DNA of 64,000 nt from Silurus meridionalis (GCF_014805685.1 NC_060887.1:9645463-9709462); one strand, 5' to 3'; shown: positions 49,819 through 61,020, counted from the first letter of the stretch. Translations and numbers: made by a program. The notes: a model not told the origin generated them from the letters alone.

Positions 49819-51217
49819 TCTGTGTGTGTGTGTGTGAGTGTGAGTGTGTGTGGGTGTGTGGGTGGGTGCTCCAGGTAAATAGTGCAACATCCCTGCAAAT
49901 GTATTTAGAATCCCTTTCCTATGATTCCCATCTAAATACAACATAGGTACCAACAAACGTCCAAAACCTCGCAATGAACAGAGCAGCAAAAAGGTCTGAA
50001 AGAGGAAGGATAATCCAAAAGAGTGAGTGAGAGAGAGGGAGAGAGGGAAAACTACGGGCAATCCTGAGTAATGGAGAGAGAATGTGGGATGAAATGAAGT
50101 GTTTCAAGGCGAGCGAGTTTCAGGGAGCGATACGGTTGAAATATGGCAGCAGGATAGGGGGGCGTTGAAGAACATGAAGGTCAGAGAAAGCGACAGAGTG
50201 AAAGAAAGACAGAGAGAGAGAGAGAGAGAGAGAGAGTGTGTGTTGGGGGGTGAGATAAGAAGCCCAGCCGAGCAGACTGAGAGCAAATGTAGTGATGGAA
50301 GTGTGGAAACGAGAGCGTAAGCAGCATAAATAGAAGATCAAACGCAGGAGGAAGGAGCGTTTGCCACTGCAGGACGCCTGCAGAGCGAGGAACGGAGGGG
50401 GAAAATTTGAGGCAAGCACAAGTAGAAAGGGAAGGAAGGAAATGAGAAAAGAAATGAACATCAACTGCTGATGTGTAATTACAGCGGTGGGGACTAGAGA
50501 AAGATGTTCTGCGTTTTTTCTCCCCATCACATCGACTGTCTTTTTCATTCTGCCCTCTATTTCTCTCCTTCTTTTTCTCTCTCTTGCTCTCATTTTTGCT
50601 TTCCTCTCGCATTCTATGTCTCTGTCTCACAGACAAAACCCCAGCTGATTATACGCAAAGCCTGAGCTGCAGAACAAATCACAATATGGAGCCGGAACCA
50701 AACAGAAGTCTTTGTTGGAGAGAGACGGAATAAAGCAAAAAGCAAAGAGAGAAACAGACAATGGTACTAAAGTGAAAGGAGGGGAAGACATATAGGGACA
50801 GAGGAACTGAGTAAACTGAGAAAATAAGGCGAGATCAAGAAAAGGCCGCAGTACGAACGTCGGATGCGTGAGGGAGAGGAGGGAGGAGAAGAAAATGAGG
50901 GATTAGGCTATAGAAGAAGGTTTTTGGTGAGGATTGAGTGTGTAGGTGTGAAAGACAGAGAATGAGATTAGACCGGGGGAAAAAAGCAGGCGGTGAGAGA
51001 GCGAATGATGAGGTTTTCAAAGCCAAGAATAGGACAGATCGAGAGGATCGAGAGAAATGGGGACAGGAAAAGGAAATAAAGGGAAGATTGGAGCAACGAC
51101 AGAGAGGTAATGAAGAGAAGAGAGTTATAAAGAATTATGTATTATTTATAGCCATGGTGTATTTTTTTTTTTTTACTTTTTTTTTGTTACTGTATTCTCC
51201 TGGCATCGAGTGTAGTT

Positions 51218-51261
<44 letters not shown>

Positions 51262-51320
51262 AATTTTGGCTTGGTGAGACTGAGATAGAGAGAGATGGAA
51301 GAAAAATGAAGGAGACGAAG
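49550..51320. other. Purine-rich intronic domain with (GA)n arrays
   Basis: Over nearly 1.8 kb the plus strand (sense strand of cadm4) is dominated by G and A, with exceptions near 50500-50640 and 51160-51200. GA arrays lie at 49607-49628, 49777-49817, 50211-50236 and 51219-51257. This keeps the complementary strand open for up to 229 codons of S/L/P-rich sequence, which I regard as compositional. Confidence 0.7.
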
Positions 51321-51496
51321 AAGAGGAATCTGTCATCACCAGCAAAGCATATCCCCACAGAGCTTACTGATTATGTGGAGCTAATGAAAGCACACACACA
51401 CATGCCCAAACACACACACACTGTAAACAAACTGTAGTAAACATGCTGGTTATTAGGTCTACATTTTCAAAGGCACACAGACCACACACTTTCACA

Positions 51497-51497
51497 T

Positions 51498-51545
<48 letters not shown>
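51497..51545. repeat. (CA)n microsatellite
   Basis: About 24 CA units. Confidence 0.95.
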
Positions 51546-51547
<2 letters not shown>

Positions 51548-51830
51548 ATACTTACACTTGCTCAAGTAGTCGACACATTATGCTTCAGGTGGTGTGAGCA
51601 GATGTGTCTGTAATCATTGATAAATTGGACAGAGGGAAAGAGGAGCGCGGTAAGAAGACGAGGGAAGAAAGGGTCAATTAATACAAAGTGGCTTTCACTC
51701 TTTCACCAGATGGGAGAGTAAAACTGAGGATGAGTTCTGCGAGAACATGTAGATGAAAGAGTAGTCGAAACGAAGACATTGTCCTGCGTCTCCTAATCTG
51801 ATGTGGCATTTAATGTGCATGTCTCTCTTT

Positions 51831-51871
<41 letters not shown>

Positions 51872-51876
51872 AGTCT

Positions 51877-51910
<34 letters not shown>
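51831..51910. repeat. (CT)n then (GT)n microsatellites
   Basis: About 18 CT units (51831-51869), then GT-rich 51882-51910, directly before a Tc1 relic. Confidence 0.9.
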
Positions 51911-51913
51911 CTC

Positions 51914-52216
51914 AAGGTACATGGAAAGGAGTATTGGGACACCTGACTATTCTAGCCATATGCCATATGTTTCCCTTCATTTGAAGTGTCATCCTGTCAC
52001 AGCATGACAATGCCCCTTTACACAAATCCAGCTCAGTGAAGATCTGCTTTACATGGGTTGAAGTGGAAGATCTTGAGTGGCCTTCTATAGAATGAGCACA
52101 AATCTCCAAAAGGACACTGCAAAATCTTGTGAACATCTTCCCAGAAGAGTGGAGGTTCTTATAACTGAAAAAGCATGCTCAGATGTCTACAATCTTTTTA
52201 TCCATATAGTGTATGG
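51914..52216 (+). mobile_element. Tc1-like transposon relic
   Basis: Begins aaggtacatggaaaggagta then ttgggacacctgac, and ends ttatccatatagtgtatgg. Inside, cacagcatgacaatgcccct corresponds to the HDNAP-type catalytic block. A large internal part is missing. Confidence 0.7.
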
Positions 52217-52239
52217 TACTATGATTCCATAATTTGTGT

Positions 52240-52445
52240 CTCAATTCAATTCATTTTCAATTCATTTTTAATTGTATAGCACTTTTAACAATGGACATTG
52301 TCTCAAAGAAGCTTTACAGAGATAAAGAAATATGTTTGTTTCTTATATTTGTAAGTTTGCCCCTAATGAGTGAGCCAGTGGTGAATATGGCAATGAAAAA
52401 CTCCCTCAGATGGCATGGGGAGAAACCAGACTCCGAATGTCCATT
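52240..52445 (-). mobile_element. LINE-type 3' module, reverse
   Basis: The reverse complement shows gaaaaactccctcagatggc, ctcattaggggcaaac, ttgagacaatgtccattg and tgctatacaattaaaaatg with a short A/T-rich tail. Same family as 20470-20712. Confidence 0.55.
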
Positions 52446-52914
52446 TACAGTTCCATCATTGTTATGGTGTGCAGTGATAGGCGCTTAAATGCACCTTCAT
52501 AATTAACTTTTATATTGGTTTGAAAGCCGAATTAATAATTTCCCAATTTATATGCCATTAGCACGGCGTAATGGCCACACTGTCCACAGCCCTTGGAACA
52601 ATTTTTTTTCCATCAGCCCCCAGACATGTTGCAATCATGTCCTAATCTCTTGCACCTGTGTCTCATATTCGCCGTGATTAGTAACATGAGTTTCAGCGTC
52701 GTCTGTCAAGTGTCTGTCAATTTTATGTCTGTGTGCCTCGTATTCCCACAGACTCGTTTTCTTTCCATTCATTTTTCCACAGTTTTTGTTGTTAGTTTTC
52801 ATTCTACGTGATCGAAATCGCCGTTTGTATCCGTCAACTTAGATTAGTGACGCTTAGCTCCCTTGCATGATAGGAAGGTACGTCCTGCTACAAGTATACT
52901 AATTAGCATATGGG

Positions 52915-53165
52915 AAGTGGTAGGTCAATAGTTGAGATGTTGGACTTTCTAGAAGAAGGTTGAATTCAAATCCCACCACCACCACCATTAATTGCTGATG
53001 AGCAAGGCCCTTAACTCCCTTAATGGGAAAGTGGTTAGCTCATTGGTTAAGGCTCTGTGTTCCAGGGATGCTGTATCATTGCTCGCCCTTCAATCTGGGC
53101 TTAGCTTCCTAACATCGCTGGGATATGCAAAAAAGAATTTCACTGTGCTTTGAGGTACATGTGTC
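52915..53165 (+). mobile_element. tRNA-type SINE, decayed
   Basis: Contains gtggtaggtcaatagttgag near 52918, gttgaattcaaatcccacc (B-box-like) and gatgagcaaggcccttaac. A second head-like ggttagctcattggttaagg begins near 53033, and the tail is aatttcactgtgctttgag. The repeated head suggests two SINEs joined or nested. Confidence 0.6.
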
Positions 53166-53334
53166 AATTAAAAAAGCATTTATACAACTGCTCGGTTGTA
53201 TAAACCACTGTATAATAACTTCTGTTAAATGCTATAAATGTAATGTAAAGGTAGTCGTGTATCCTATACTAGCATGTTCTCGTAACTTTTGTAACTGGTG
53301 GAACGTTTGGATGGAAGTGTGTATGTGTGTATGT

Positions 53335-53338
<4 letters not shown>

Positions 53339-53386
<48 letters not shown>
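53339..53386. repeat. (GT)n microsatellite
   Basis: About 23 GT units. Confidence 0.95.
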
Positions 53387-55261
53387 ACTGTGTGTGGTGG
53401 GCAATGCATCCCCCGCCGGTCATAAACAGGCAGTAACTCAGCCTTCTAATCCTTTCCTGGCTACTGATGGTGTGGATTTACTGTACTCTGGTCCTGGCAT
53501 TCTCTCAGCTTCCTAAATCCAATTTGCCTACACCTCCCATAATTCACCGCTGCTCCTCTATGACATTTTACACCCATACCTCCCAGGCCTTGTTTAGTCA
53601 TCCCGTACTCTTTTGATTTATTTATTTAGAAATGATGGCCTGTCTTTCTTGCACTCGGGTCCAGTAAATTAGTGCAGTTGTTCAGGACACTGTCTTGAGT
53701 CGGACATTGGTGTGTTCTTGAGAGTGGTTTTACTGCATCGTGACGTCGCCCCCATCTGACTTCAAGTGCGTTCGAACGTAATTTTCTTTTTCTGTCCTCG
53801 CTTCCCAGTTAAATGTACCTGCTTTTCAGAGCATTTCACTATTGATTGCTGTAACCCACATCTGAGTATGTTAAGTGCACTTGCTTTTTGTAGTAGCTTG
53901 ATTTTAATAGGGTCATGATTAATCGGCCTCCTACAGGTTGCTGTGTTTTTCTGCTGTGCCTCATCAGTGGTTCAATAGCCTACCCATGATGCACCTGTCA
54001 TGCACATTTCCCCCAAGAGGTTACTGATGAAGCCTGCATTTGTGTTACTGTGGTAAATCTCCACAGCCGTCTCCGTTCGGTCTCCCTGGCACTTTTTCAA
54101 GCTTTGGATAAATGGTTGGGCAGATTTTAGTCATTTGTTTTGCCACCATTGCCACTTCATTTCAGTCATTTCGCTGGTGAGGATGCAGCTGGCAGATGCT
54201 TTTTAACAAATCTTCAATTAGCCCTGGTTTTGTTTGACTTCCTAGTCCAACTCACATCACCACTGTTTGTCTTGAATTTCCCTGATATTTGTTCCCAATT
54301 TGGTTGGGAGTCTTTCATCACTGGCTCTTCACTGCCAAGCCTTCCCTTGATGTATAGAACAATTAGGGCTCATTAAAACAATAGCAGCCTGGTTCGTAAG
54401 TGCCAAAGTGCTGACTAATGACTGTTGTTAGAATAATCATCGTAATGGCTGTGGCATCAGCGATCGCCCAAATATCAATCACGATATTGATGAGCAGAAT
54501 GGAAGTCTGAATGGTCAAATTACAATGACAATTGTTTGGGTGGTGGGGTGAGTTGGATCTAGTTGTGGTGCTAAGGTCTGTCAGACTCTCTTTTTCTTTT
54601 CTCCCATTGTCATCCTTCTTTCTTACTTTTTTTCATTTCAACTCAATACCTTGCCTGAGAATGTTTTATTACCCTTCAACCCTTCTGTGGTGAATGCAGT
54701 GGTATGGTCCCTAAACCTGATTAAGTCAGACTAAATCAAATTTAAATGAAGTCAGAGGAGCAGGACGAATAGTGATGGGCGATTTGCACTGCCAAACATC
54801 TCCCTTCTATAGGCTGTTCTTTCACTTTCTCTTCTATTTCTCCTTTATTTATTTTTCGTTTCTCGGCATGCCTGGGCATGAAGGACGTGTACGAGACTTT
54901 TATGGCTCTGTAGGCGTACGGCTGCCTCAGCACTTCTTGTTGAGCTATAGCTCTTGATTGCCACCATTCACGGTGCATGGCTTCAGGGATATCCAGAGAA
55001 AACACCACCTGGTGTGGTGGAGAACAGGTGCGATAGCAATATGCTCGGCTTACCTGGGGTATTAAGTCGTGTGCGTACCCTGTTCAGGTCCCAACTCAGC
55101 ATGGCTTCACAGTAGTTAACTGATTAATTGGCCCTTACGAGTCCAGACGTAAGCCAATTAGCTCAGGTGCTTGGGTGGGAGAAAGGACCTCAAGAGCTAC
55201 GGCAGTCTTAACAAGTGCAACAAGAGCATGCTGATGCCTAATATCTTTCCGATGCTACAGA
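53387..55261. other. Unannotated intronic stretch
   Basis: No exon or known repeat recognised over 1.9 kb. The composition is balanced and frames are short. Some of this may be conserved intronic sequence. Confidence 0.3.
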
Positions 55262-55310
55262 TGTATAAACATCTTGTCCAGTTTGTGGGCTAGGCTATAA
55301 CATCAGATCA
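55262..55310. repeat. Direct repeat, left border of exon-copy block
   Basis: tgtataaacatcttgtccag followed by tttgtgggctaggctataac closely matches 57231-57281, with about four mismatches over the first 45 bp. The two copies bracket the block containing the partial exon copy and its satellite. Confidence 0.75.
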
Positions 55311-55429
55311 GTGCAGCTCTGCTGCCACCTACAAAACTATGACGGCTCCATAGTGGTCATCCAGGTGAGAACAGCAAGCTGTCAGGTCAAGGGTCATCGA
55401 TACTGAGTAGCAGGAACATTTAAACGTTT
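55311..55429 (+). pseudogene. cadm4: Broken partial copy of cadm4 exon 2
   Basis: 55311-55364 matches exon 2 at 58361-58414 (49 of 54 bases by my count), including the code for YDGSIVVIQ. The sequence then jumps straight to gtgagaacagcaagc, matching the exon's donor-side intron from 58455. Exactly 40 nt of exon (58415-58454) are missing, ending at the splice junction. The 5' third of the exon and its acceptor are absent; upstream there is no pyrimidine tract. Intronic similarity continues to about 55429 (gaacatttaaacgtttgta). It cannot encode a V domain: 40 nt is out of frame and the acceptor is missing. The CAG/GTGAGA junction would still look like a donor. Confidence 0.85.
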
Positions 55430-55735
55430 GTAAACGGTTGTATCTCTTCTCTGTTCTGGCACCGAGGTGGTGGTATGAACTTCCCCTAGATGTCCGTACA
55501 GCAGAGTCCCTGACTATCTTCAAACGACGACTGAAAACCTACCTCTTCCTGAAATACCTAAATTAGCACTTTCCAAGTTTGTGGGATTCGAGTTATATTT
55601 ATATTAAGTTTGTAATCTTGCGTACCAGTGTAGATTTATTCATTACTAGAGGCTCAAAGCACTTTTGTACGTCGCTCTGGATAAGGGCGTCAGCTAAATG
55701 CCACAAATGTAAATGTAAATGTATCATAGCAAAGA
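55430..55735 (+). mobile_element. L2-like LINE 3' end with C-terminal codons
   Basis: A frame near 55485-55565 reads ELPLDVRTAESLTIFKRRLK then TYLFLKYLN and stop, the usual C-terminal ending of L2/CR1-type retroelement proteins. It is followed by tacgtcgctctggataaggg and cagctaaatgcc and an aaatgt tail. The real exon-2 locus lacks it at the matching place, so it inserted after the duplication or was lost there. Confidence 0.75.
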
Positions 55736-55964
55736 AAAACATGGGTATACAAAGCTTGAAGTAAACACCTAAGTCAGGGAACAATCCCAGCACCCTAAAT
55801 AACTGGAGTATGCTGTTTGATTTAACACCACAGACTGGAGTGGAATTGATTAATTTATAAGCCACAGAATGTATTTTTTGCAGGAAGAATTCTAACAGCC
55901 AAAATAAAATACCAGTAAGAATACCATCCTGTCAAATTCTAAATCACAGGCACATTTGGCTTAG
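55736..55964. repeat. Continuation of exon-2 duplication (intronic part)
   Basis: Weak but collinear similarity to 58560-58745: actggagtatgctgtttgat vs gctggagtgcgcagtttgat, and cctgtcaaattctaaat vs cccagtcaaatcctaaat. This shows the duplication is a genomic segment and not a spliced retrocopy. Confidence 0.6.
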
Positions 55965-57235
55965 TAGTATTAGCAGAAGTAGTATAGCAGTAGATGTAAA
56001 ATAGTATAATAGTAGTAGCATGGTAGTAGTATTGTAACAGTATAGTAATTGGAGTGTTATAGTAGTTGTAGTGTTGTAGCAGAGTATTATAATAGTAGTT
56101 TGTGTAATACGATAGTTGTAGTATTATGATAGAGGAAGTGTAGTAGTAGTACAGTATCAATATAGTAGTAGTAACAGTAGTATAGAATTGGAGCAGCAGT
56201 ATATTTTATCATTATAGTAGAAGTAGCAGCAGTATAAGAAAAGTGGCAGCAATATAGTAGAAGAGGCAGCAAAACAGTAGTAGTATAGTAGTACTAGTAG
56301 CCGCATAGTAGATGTAGCAGTATAGTATCATTATAGTCATAGCAGCAGTATAGTATCATTATAGTGAAAGTAGCAGTATTATAAATGTAGTACAGTATCA
56401 TTATAGTAGTAGCAGAAGTAGAATAAATAGTATAGTGTAGTAACAGTATACTATCATTACAGTAGTAGTAGCAGCAGTATAGTAGCAGTGTGACAGCAGC
56501 AGCAGCAGTATAGTAGCAGTATAGTACTAGTAGCAATTGTATTGTAGCAGCAGTAGTATAGTATCATTATAGTGAAAGTAGCAGTAGTATAAATGTAGTA
56601 CAGTACTAGTAGAGGCATTATTGTATCATTATAGTAGTAGCATAAGTAGTAATAATAATAGTAATAAGTAATAATATAGTGGTAGTAACAGTATAGTATA
56701 ATTACAGTGACAGCAGGAGCAGTGTAGTAGCAGTATAGTACTAGTATCAATAGTATTGTAGCTGCAGTGGTATAGTTTCATTAAAGTAGCAGTATAGTAA
56801 TAGTAGCAGCAGTGTAGTAGCAGTATAGTAGTTCAAGAAGCAGTATAGTATTAGTAGCAGAAATACAGTATCGCAGTAGAAGTATCAGTATAGTATCATT
56901 ATAGTCATAGTGGCAGTATAGTATCATTATAGTAGTAGCATAAGTATAGTAATAGTATAGTGGTAGTAACAGTATATTTTCATTACAGTAGCAGCAGTGT
57001 AGTAGCAGTATAGTAGTTCAAGTAGCAGCAATATACTAGTAGTAGCTGCAGTATATTATCAGTATAGTAGTACCAGCTGTTTTATAGTATAGAAGTAGTA
57101 GAGTACAGTAGCAGTTCTAACAGTAATAGTATTTGTAGTAATATAGAATTAATGTAGTAGTAGTAGTAGTATAGTAGCAGTTTTAAAAATAATAGTATTT
57201 GCAGTTCTATTAGTGTAGTATTAGCGTAGTAGCAG
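55965..57235. repeat. TAG-rich satellite A (intron 1)
   Basis: About 1.27 kb of degenerate units built from gtagtagcagtatagta with interspersed tatcattatag words. No regular unit length is obvious by eye. Short Y/L/T-rich frames on the other strand are artefacts. It corresponds in position to satellite B after the real exon. Confidence 0.85.
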
Positions 57236-57281
57236 TATAAACATCTTGTCCAATTTGTGGGCTATACTCTAACATCTGGCC
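57231..57281. repeat. Direct repeat, right border of exon-copy block
   Basis: cagtataaacatcttgtcca followed by atttgtgggctatactctaa; partner of 55262-55310. Confidence 0.75.
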
Positions 57282-58250
57282 TCATTAGATTAGCAGTAAC
57301 AAATTTCGGCCCATAACCCGATCTAAGTGAAGAGTTGATGTTTTTTTCTGAGACCTCGGCATCAATTGCAGTCTCCCAGAACGGCGCACATCCCGGGACT
57401 TTATTTTTGCTTGCAGGCTAACGGCACGCCGTGCACGATTGCAAAAGCCGTGGCCAGACGCTGCTTAGTTCAACATTAGCAATGCAGCACTGGTTCCAGC
57501 AAAATCCTGCAAAAGCCCAGAATATGGAAATGCAAAATTTGAGAAATCCAATGCCATGTGCCAGTGAGCGCATTAGAGGTGCGCGACTGCCAGCACACAT
57601 CACAATGCGTCAGTGGGCAATCTGTGTGTGGGAGACGGCTTTAAATAAAAGGACAGTGCACCAGTTTTCACTGATTTCCCCAAAATCGAGTTTCTTGAAA
57701 GCATTCTCCGGAGCCAGAGTGTGTACTTTTGTTTCAGAACATGCTTTTAGCCTAGAGCAATTACAAGCAACAGGTTTTTCTTTTTTTCTTTTTTTTAGAA
57801 AGATGTACAACTGGAAAACGAAACAAGATTATCAGTGAATGACCAGAAATTATTATAAAAGAATATTCGAATTTTGGAGAATGGAACAATTTATCATTAA
57901 AAGCCCACTGTACACGTTATTCACTTTTGCTCATTTGCATTCACTGTATGAACTGATTATTAATTTTCTTTTTTCTGTGTAGAGTTCAAGTCTCTGCGGC
58001 TGACAAGTTAGAGAAAGCGCTAGCTAGGTGTGCATTGTACTGGGATGATTAATGACGGAAATAATGCAGACATGTGCAGGGATAATCTTTTAAAGTTCAG
58101 TGCTTGTTCTGTACAGTGTTTGTCTTCTGTTTTGAAATGGATTATTTATGGTGGAAAACCGTGTGAACCGACTGAGGAGCGTGTCAGCCCACACTTATGG
58201 AGAAGAATAACAATTATGACTGTGAGCTAACCAACATGTAATTGATGTTG
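57282..58250. other. Intronic stretch upstream of exon 2
   Basis: No repeat recognised. 57300-57680 is complex and GC-balanced and is open on the plus strand for 135 codons (57431-57838) without domain signal. I consider conserved intronic or regulatory DNA more likely than a coding exon. Confidence 0.3.
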
Positions 58251-58307
58251 TTTCTTTTTTTTTTCCCTCTCTCCTTTTCTCCCTCTCTCCCTCTCTCTCT
58301 CTATCAG

Positions 58308-58454
58308 CACGAGGCCAGGCGGTGCAGGCTGAGAATGTAACAGTACTCGAGGGCGGCACAGCGCAGATCTCCTGCCGCCTACAGAACTATGACGGCTCCA
58401 TAGTGGTCATCCAGAACCCGCGCAGGCAGACTCTGTTTTTTAACGGCACGAGAG
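58308..58454 (+). CDS. cadm4: cadm4 exon 2 (N-terminal Ig V domain, first part)
   Basis: The 147-nt exon encodes RGQAVQAENVTVLEGGTAQ, then ISCRLQ, YDGSIVVIQNP and RQTLFFNGTR. This is the beginning of the first (V-type) Ig domain of CADM4 and closely matches mammalian CADM4 as I recall it (QYDGSIVVIQNP, RQTLFFNGTR), unlike CADM1-3. Visible features are the B-strand Cys in ISC (about residue 51 if exon 1 is right) and N-glycosylation sequons NVT and NGT. CADM4 is a single-pass surface protein mediating calcium-independent homophilic and heterophilic adhesion, notably between glia and axons; the V domain contributes to trans-binding. The acceptor is preceded by a long pyrimidine tract ending ctatcag. 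The donor is G then GTGAGC, phase 1 on both sides. The domain's second Cys lies in a later exon outside the window. Confidence 0.95.
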
Positions 58455-58909
58455 GTGAGCACAGCAAGCCAGAGGGTCAGAGGTCTTTAACACCCCCGAC
58501 CGTGTGGCATGAACATTCAAACTTTTGTATCAGAGCAAAATAAACTCAGATTATACAAAAAACATCTCGGGGTAAAGCAGGACGCAGAATATAGAAAGCA
58601 TCGTCAGCTGGAGTGCGCAGTTTGATTCCACAACAACAGTGTGCACCTGATTCCTTTAAAGGATTCATTTAACCGTTATAACTGAAACAACTGTAGTAAC
58701 AATATCACCCAGTCAAATCCTAAATAGGCAAAAATTATTCTAGTTAAGATAGTTGTGTGTGTAAATGTTGCCTCAAGCCAAGCTGAGATCCTGTTGGTAA
58801 ATATATAGTATTGTCAAAAAGTCAGGAGTTAAAAAGCTTTTTATTGGCATTTCAACCATATATGACTGGGTCTTAATGTGCCTTAATGACGACCTAGCTA
58901 CCCCCCTTA

Positions 58910-59017
58910 CTGGACCCCATGCAGTTTGTGTATCATCCAAACCGTTATACGGATGACCCCATCTCCACGACCCTTCATCTGGTCCTCACCAATAAGGACT
59001 CATATGTACAGGAGTTT
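58910..59017 (+). mobile_element. LINE reverse-transcriptase scrap
   Basis: A 36-codon frame reads [20 protein letters not shown] then [16 protein letters not shown]. This corresponds to the LDPLQFAYRxNRSTDDA region of fish non-LTR reverse transcriptases, upstream of their first catalytic Asp motif (FxDFSSAF). The catalytic motifs are absent. Isolated fragment. Confidence 0.75.
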
Positions 59018-59019
59018 AA

Positions 59020-61020
59020 TGGTTAAAATATATTAGTAAAATAGTATAGAAGTAGTAGTAGTAGGATAGTACGATAGTAGCAGCAACATTATAGTAGCAG
59101 AAGTGGTCATATTGTGGTGATAGTAGAATAGTTACAAAAAGGGTAGTGTATTAGTAGTAGTAGTATAGTAACGGAAGGGTTAGCATTGTGGTGATAGTAG
59201 TATAGTAGCGGAAGGGTTAGCATTGTGGTGATAGTAATATAGAAGCAGAAGTGGTAGAATTGTGGTGATAGTAGTATAGTAGAGGAAGGGTTAGCATTGT
59301 GGTGAAAGTAGTATAGTAGTGGAAGGGTAAGCATTGGGGTGATAGTAGTATAGTAGAGGAAGGGGTAGTATTGTGGTAACAGTAGTATAGTAACAAAAGT
59401 GTTAGCATTGTGGTGATAGTAGTACAGTAACAGAAGGGTTAGCATTGTAGTGATAGTAAGATAGTAGAGGAAGGGTAATATTGTGGTAACAGTAGTATAG
59501 TAACAGAATGGTTAGCATTGTGGTGATAGTAGTATAGTAGTGGAAGGGTAAGCATTGGTGTGATAGTAGTATAGTAGAGGAAAGGGTAGTATTGTGGTAA
59601 CAGTAGTATAGTAACAAAAGTGTTAGCATTGTGGTGATAGTAGTAAATTAGCGGAAGGGTAATATTGTGGTAACAGTAGTATAGTAACAGAATGGTTAGC
59701 ATTGTGGTGACAGTAGTAAAGTAGCGGAAGGGTTAGCATTGTGGTGATAGTAGTATAGTAGAAGAATGGGGTAGCATTGTGGTGATAGTAGTATAGTAGA
59801 GTACGGAGTAGTATTGTGGTAACAGTAGTATAGTAACAGAAGGGTTAGCATTGTGGTGATAGTAGTATAGTAGAGGAAAGGGTAGTATTGTGGTAACAGT
59901 AGTATAGTAACAGAAGGGGTAGTATTGTGGTAACAGTAGTATAGTAACAGAAGGGTTATCATTGTGTTGATAGCAGTATAGTAGAGGAAAGGGTAGTATT
60001 GTGGTAACAGTATTATAGTAACAGAAGGGTTAGCATTGTGGTGATAGTAGTATAGTAGATGAAAGGGTAGTATTGTGGTAACAGTAGTATAGTAACAGAA
60101 GAGTTAGCATTGTGGTGATAGTAGTATAGTAGAGGAAAGGGTAGTATTGTGGCGATAGTAGTATAGTAAAGGAAAGGGTAGTATTGTGGTAACAGTAGTA
60201 TAGTAACAGAAGGGTTAGCATTATGGTGATAGTAGTATAGTAGAGGAAAGGAAGTATTGTGGTGATAGTAGTATAGTAAAGGAAGGGGTAGTATTGTGGT
60301 AACAGTATTATAGTAACAGAAGGGTTAGCATTGTGGTGATAGTAGTATAGTAGAGGAAAGGGTAGTATTGTGGTAACAGTATTATAGTAACAGAAGGGTT
60401 AGCATTGTGGTGATAGTAGTATAGTAGAGGAAAGGGTAGTATTGTGGTAACAGTAGTATAGTAACAGAAGGGGTAGTATTGTGGTAACAGTAGTATAGTA
60501 ACAGAAGGGGTAGTATTGTGGTAACAGTAGTATAGTAACAGAAGGGTTAGCATTGTGTTGATAGCAGTATAGTAGAGGAAAGGGTAGTATTGTGGTAACA
60601 GTAGTATAGTAACAGAAGGGTTAGCATTGTGGTGATCGTAGTATAGTAGAGAAAAGGGTAGTATTGTGGTAACAGTAGCATAGTAACAGAATGGTTAGCA
60701 TTGTGGTGATAGTAGTGTAGTAGAGGAAAGGGTAGCATTGTGGTGATAGTAGTATAGTAGAGGAAGGGGTAGTATTGTGGTGATAGTAGTATAGTAGAGG
60801 AAAGGGTAGCATTGTGGCGATAGTAGTATAGTAGAGGAAGGGGTAGTATTGTGGTAACAGTAGTATAGTAACAGAAGGGTTAGCATTGTGGTGATAGTAG
60901 TATAGTAGAGGAAAGGGTAGCATTGTGGTGATAGTAGCATAGTGGATTAATGGGGTAGTATTGTGGTAACAATAGTATAGTAACAGAAGGGGTGGTATTT
61001 TGGTGATAGTAGTAATATAG
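59020..61020. repeat. Satellite B core with alternating ~37-bp units
   Basis: Two monomer types alternate: one with gtggtaacagtagtatagta then acagaag, the other with gtggtgatagtagtatagta then gaggaa. Together they make a repeat of about 74 bp (for example the ggtaacag words at 59818 and 59892). Some stretches repeat only one type (60430-60540 A-type, 60720-60840 B-type). Minus-strand frames of up to 112 codons (YYYHHNANP-like) are periodic artefacts. Confidence 0.9.

Larger units (their letters stand above)
46558..58307 (+). other. cadm4: cadm4 intron 1
   Basis: A GTAAGT donor at 46558 and an acceptor with a nearly uninterrupted pyrimidine tract ending ctatcag at 58307 define an intron of about 11.75 kb, if exon 1 is right. 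It holds a Tc1 relic, a diverged local duplication, a purine-rich domain, several microsatellites, a SINE, a LINE 3' end, a broken partial copy of exon 2 and a TAG-rich satellite. Confidence 0.6.

Noticed and set aside
49372..50061. 229-codon open frame on the minus strand
   Set aside because: It is the complement of GA-rich intronic DNA and (GA)n arrays. The product is S/L/P/H-rich low complexity with no domain and no splice or promoter context.
57431..57838. 135-codon open frame just upstream of cadm4 exon 2
   Set aside because: No Ig or other domain. An extra exon of this size is not expected between the signal peptide and the V domain of CADM proteins. More likely intron.
59107..60940. 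Several 60-112-codon minus-strand frames rich in Y, H, T and L
   Set aside because: They are periodic translations of the ~37/74-bp satellite, with the same peptide repeated.
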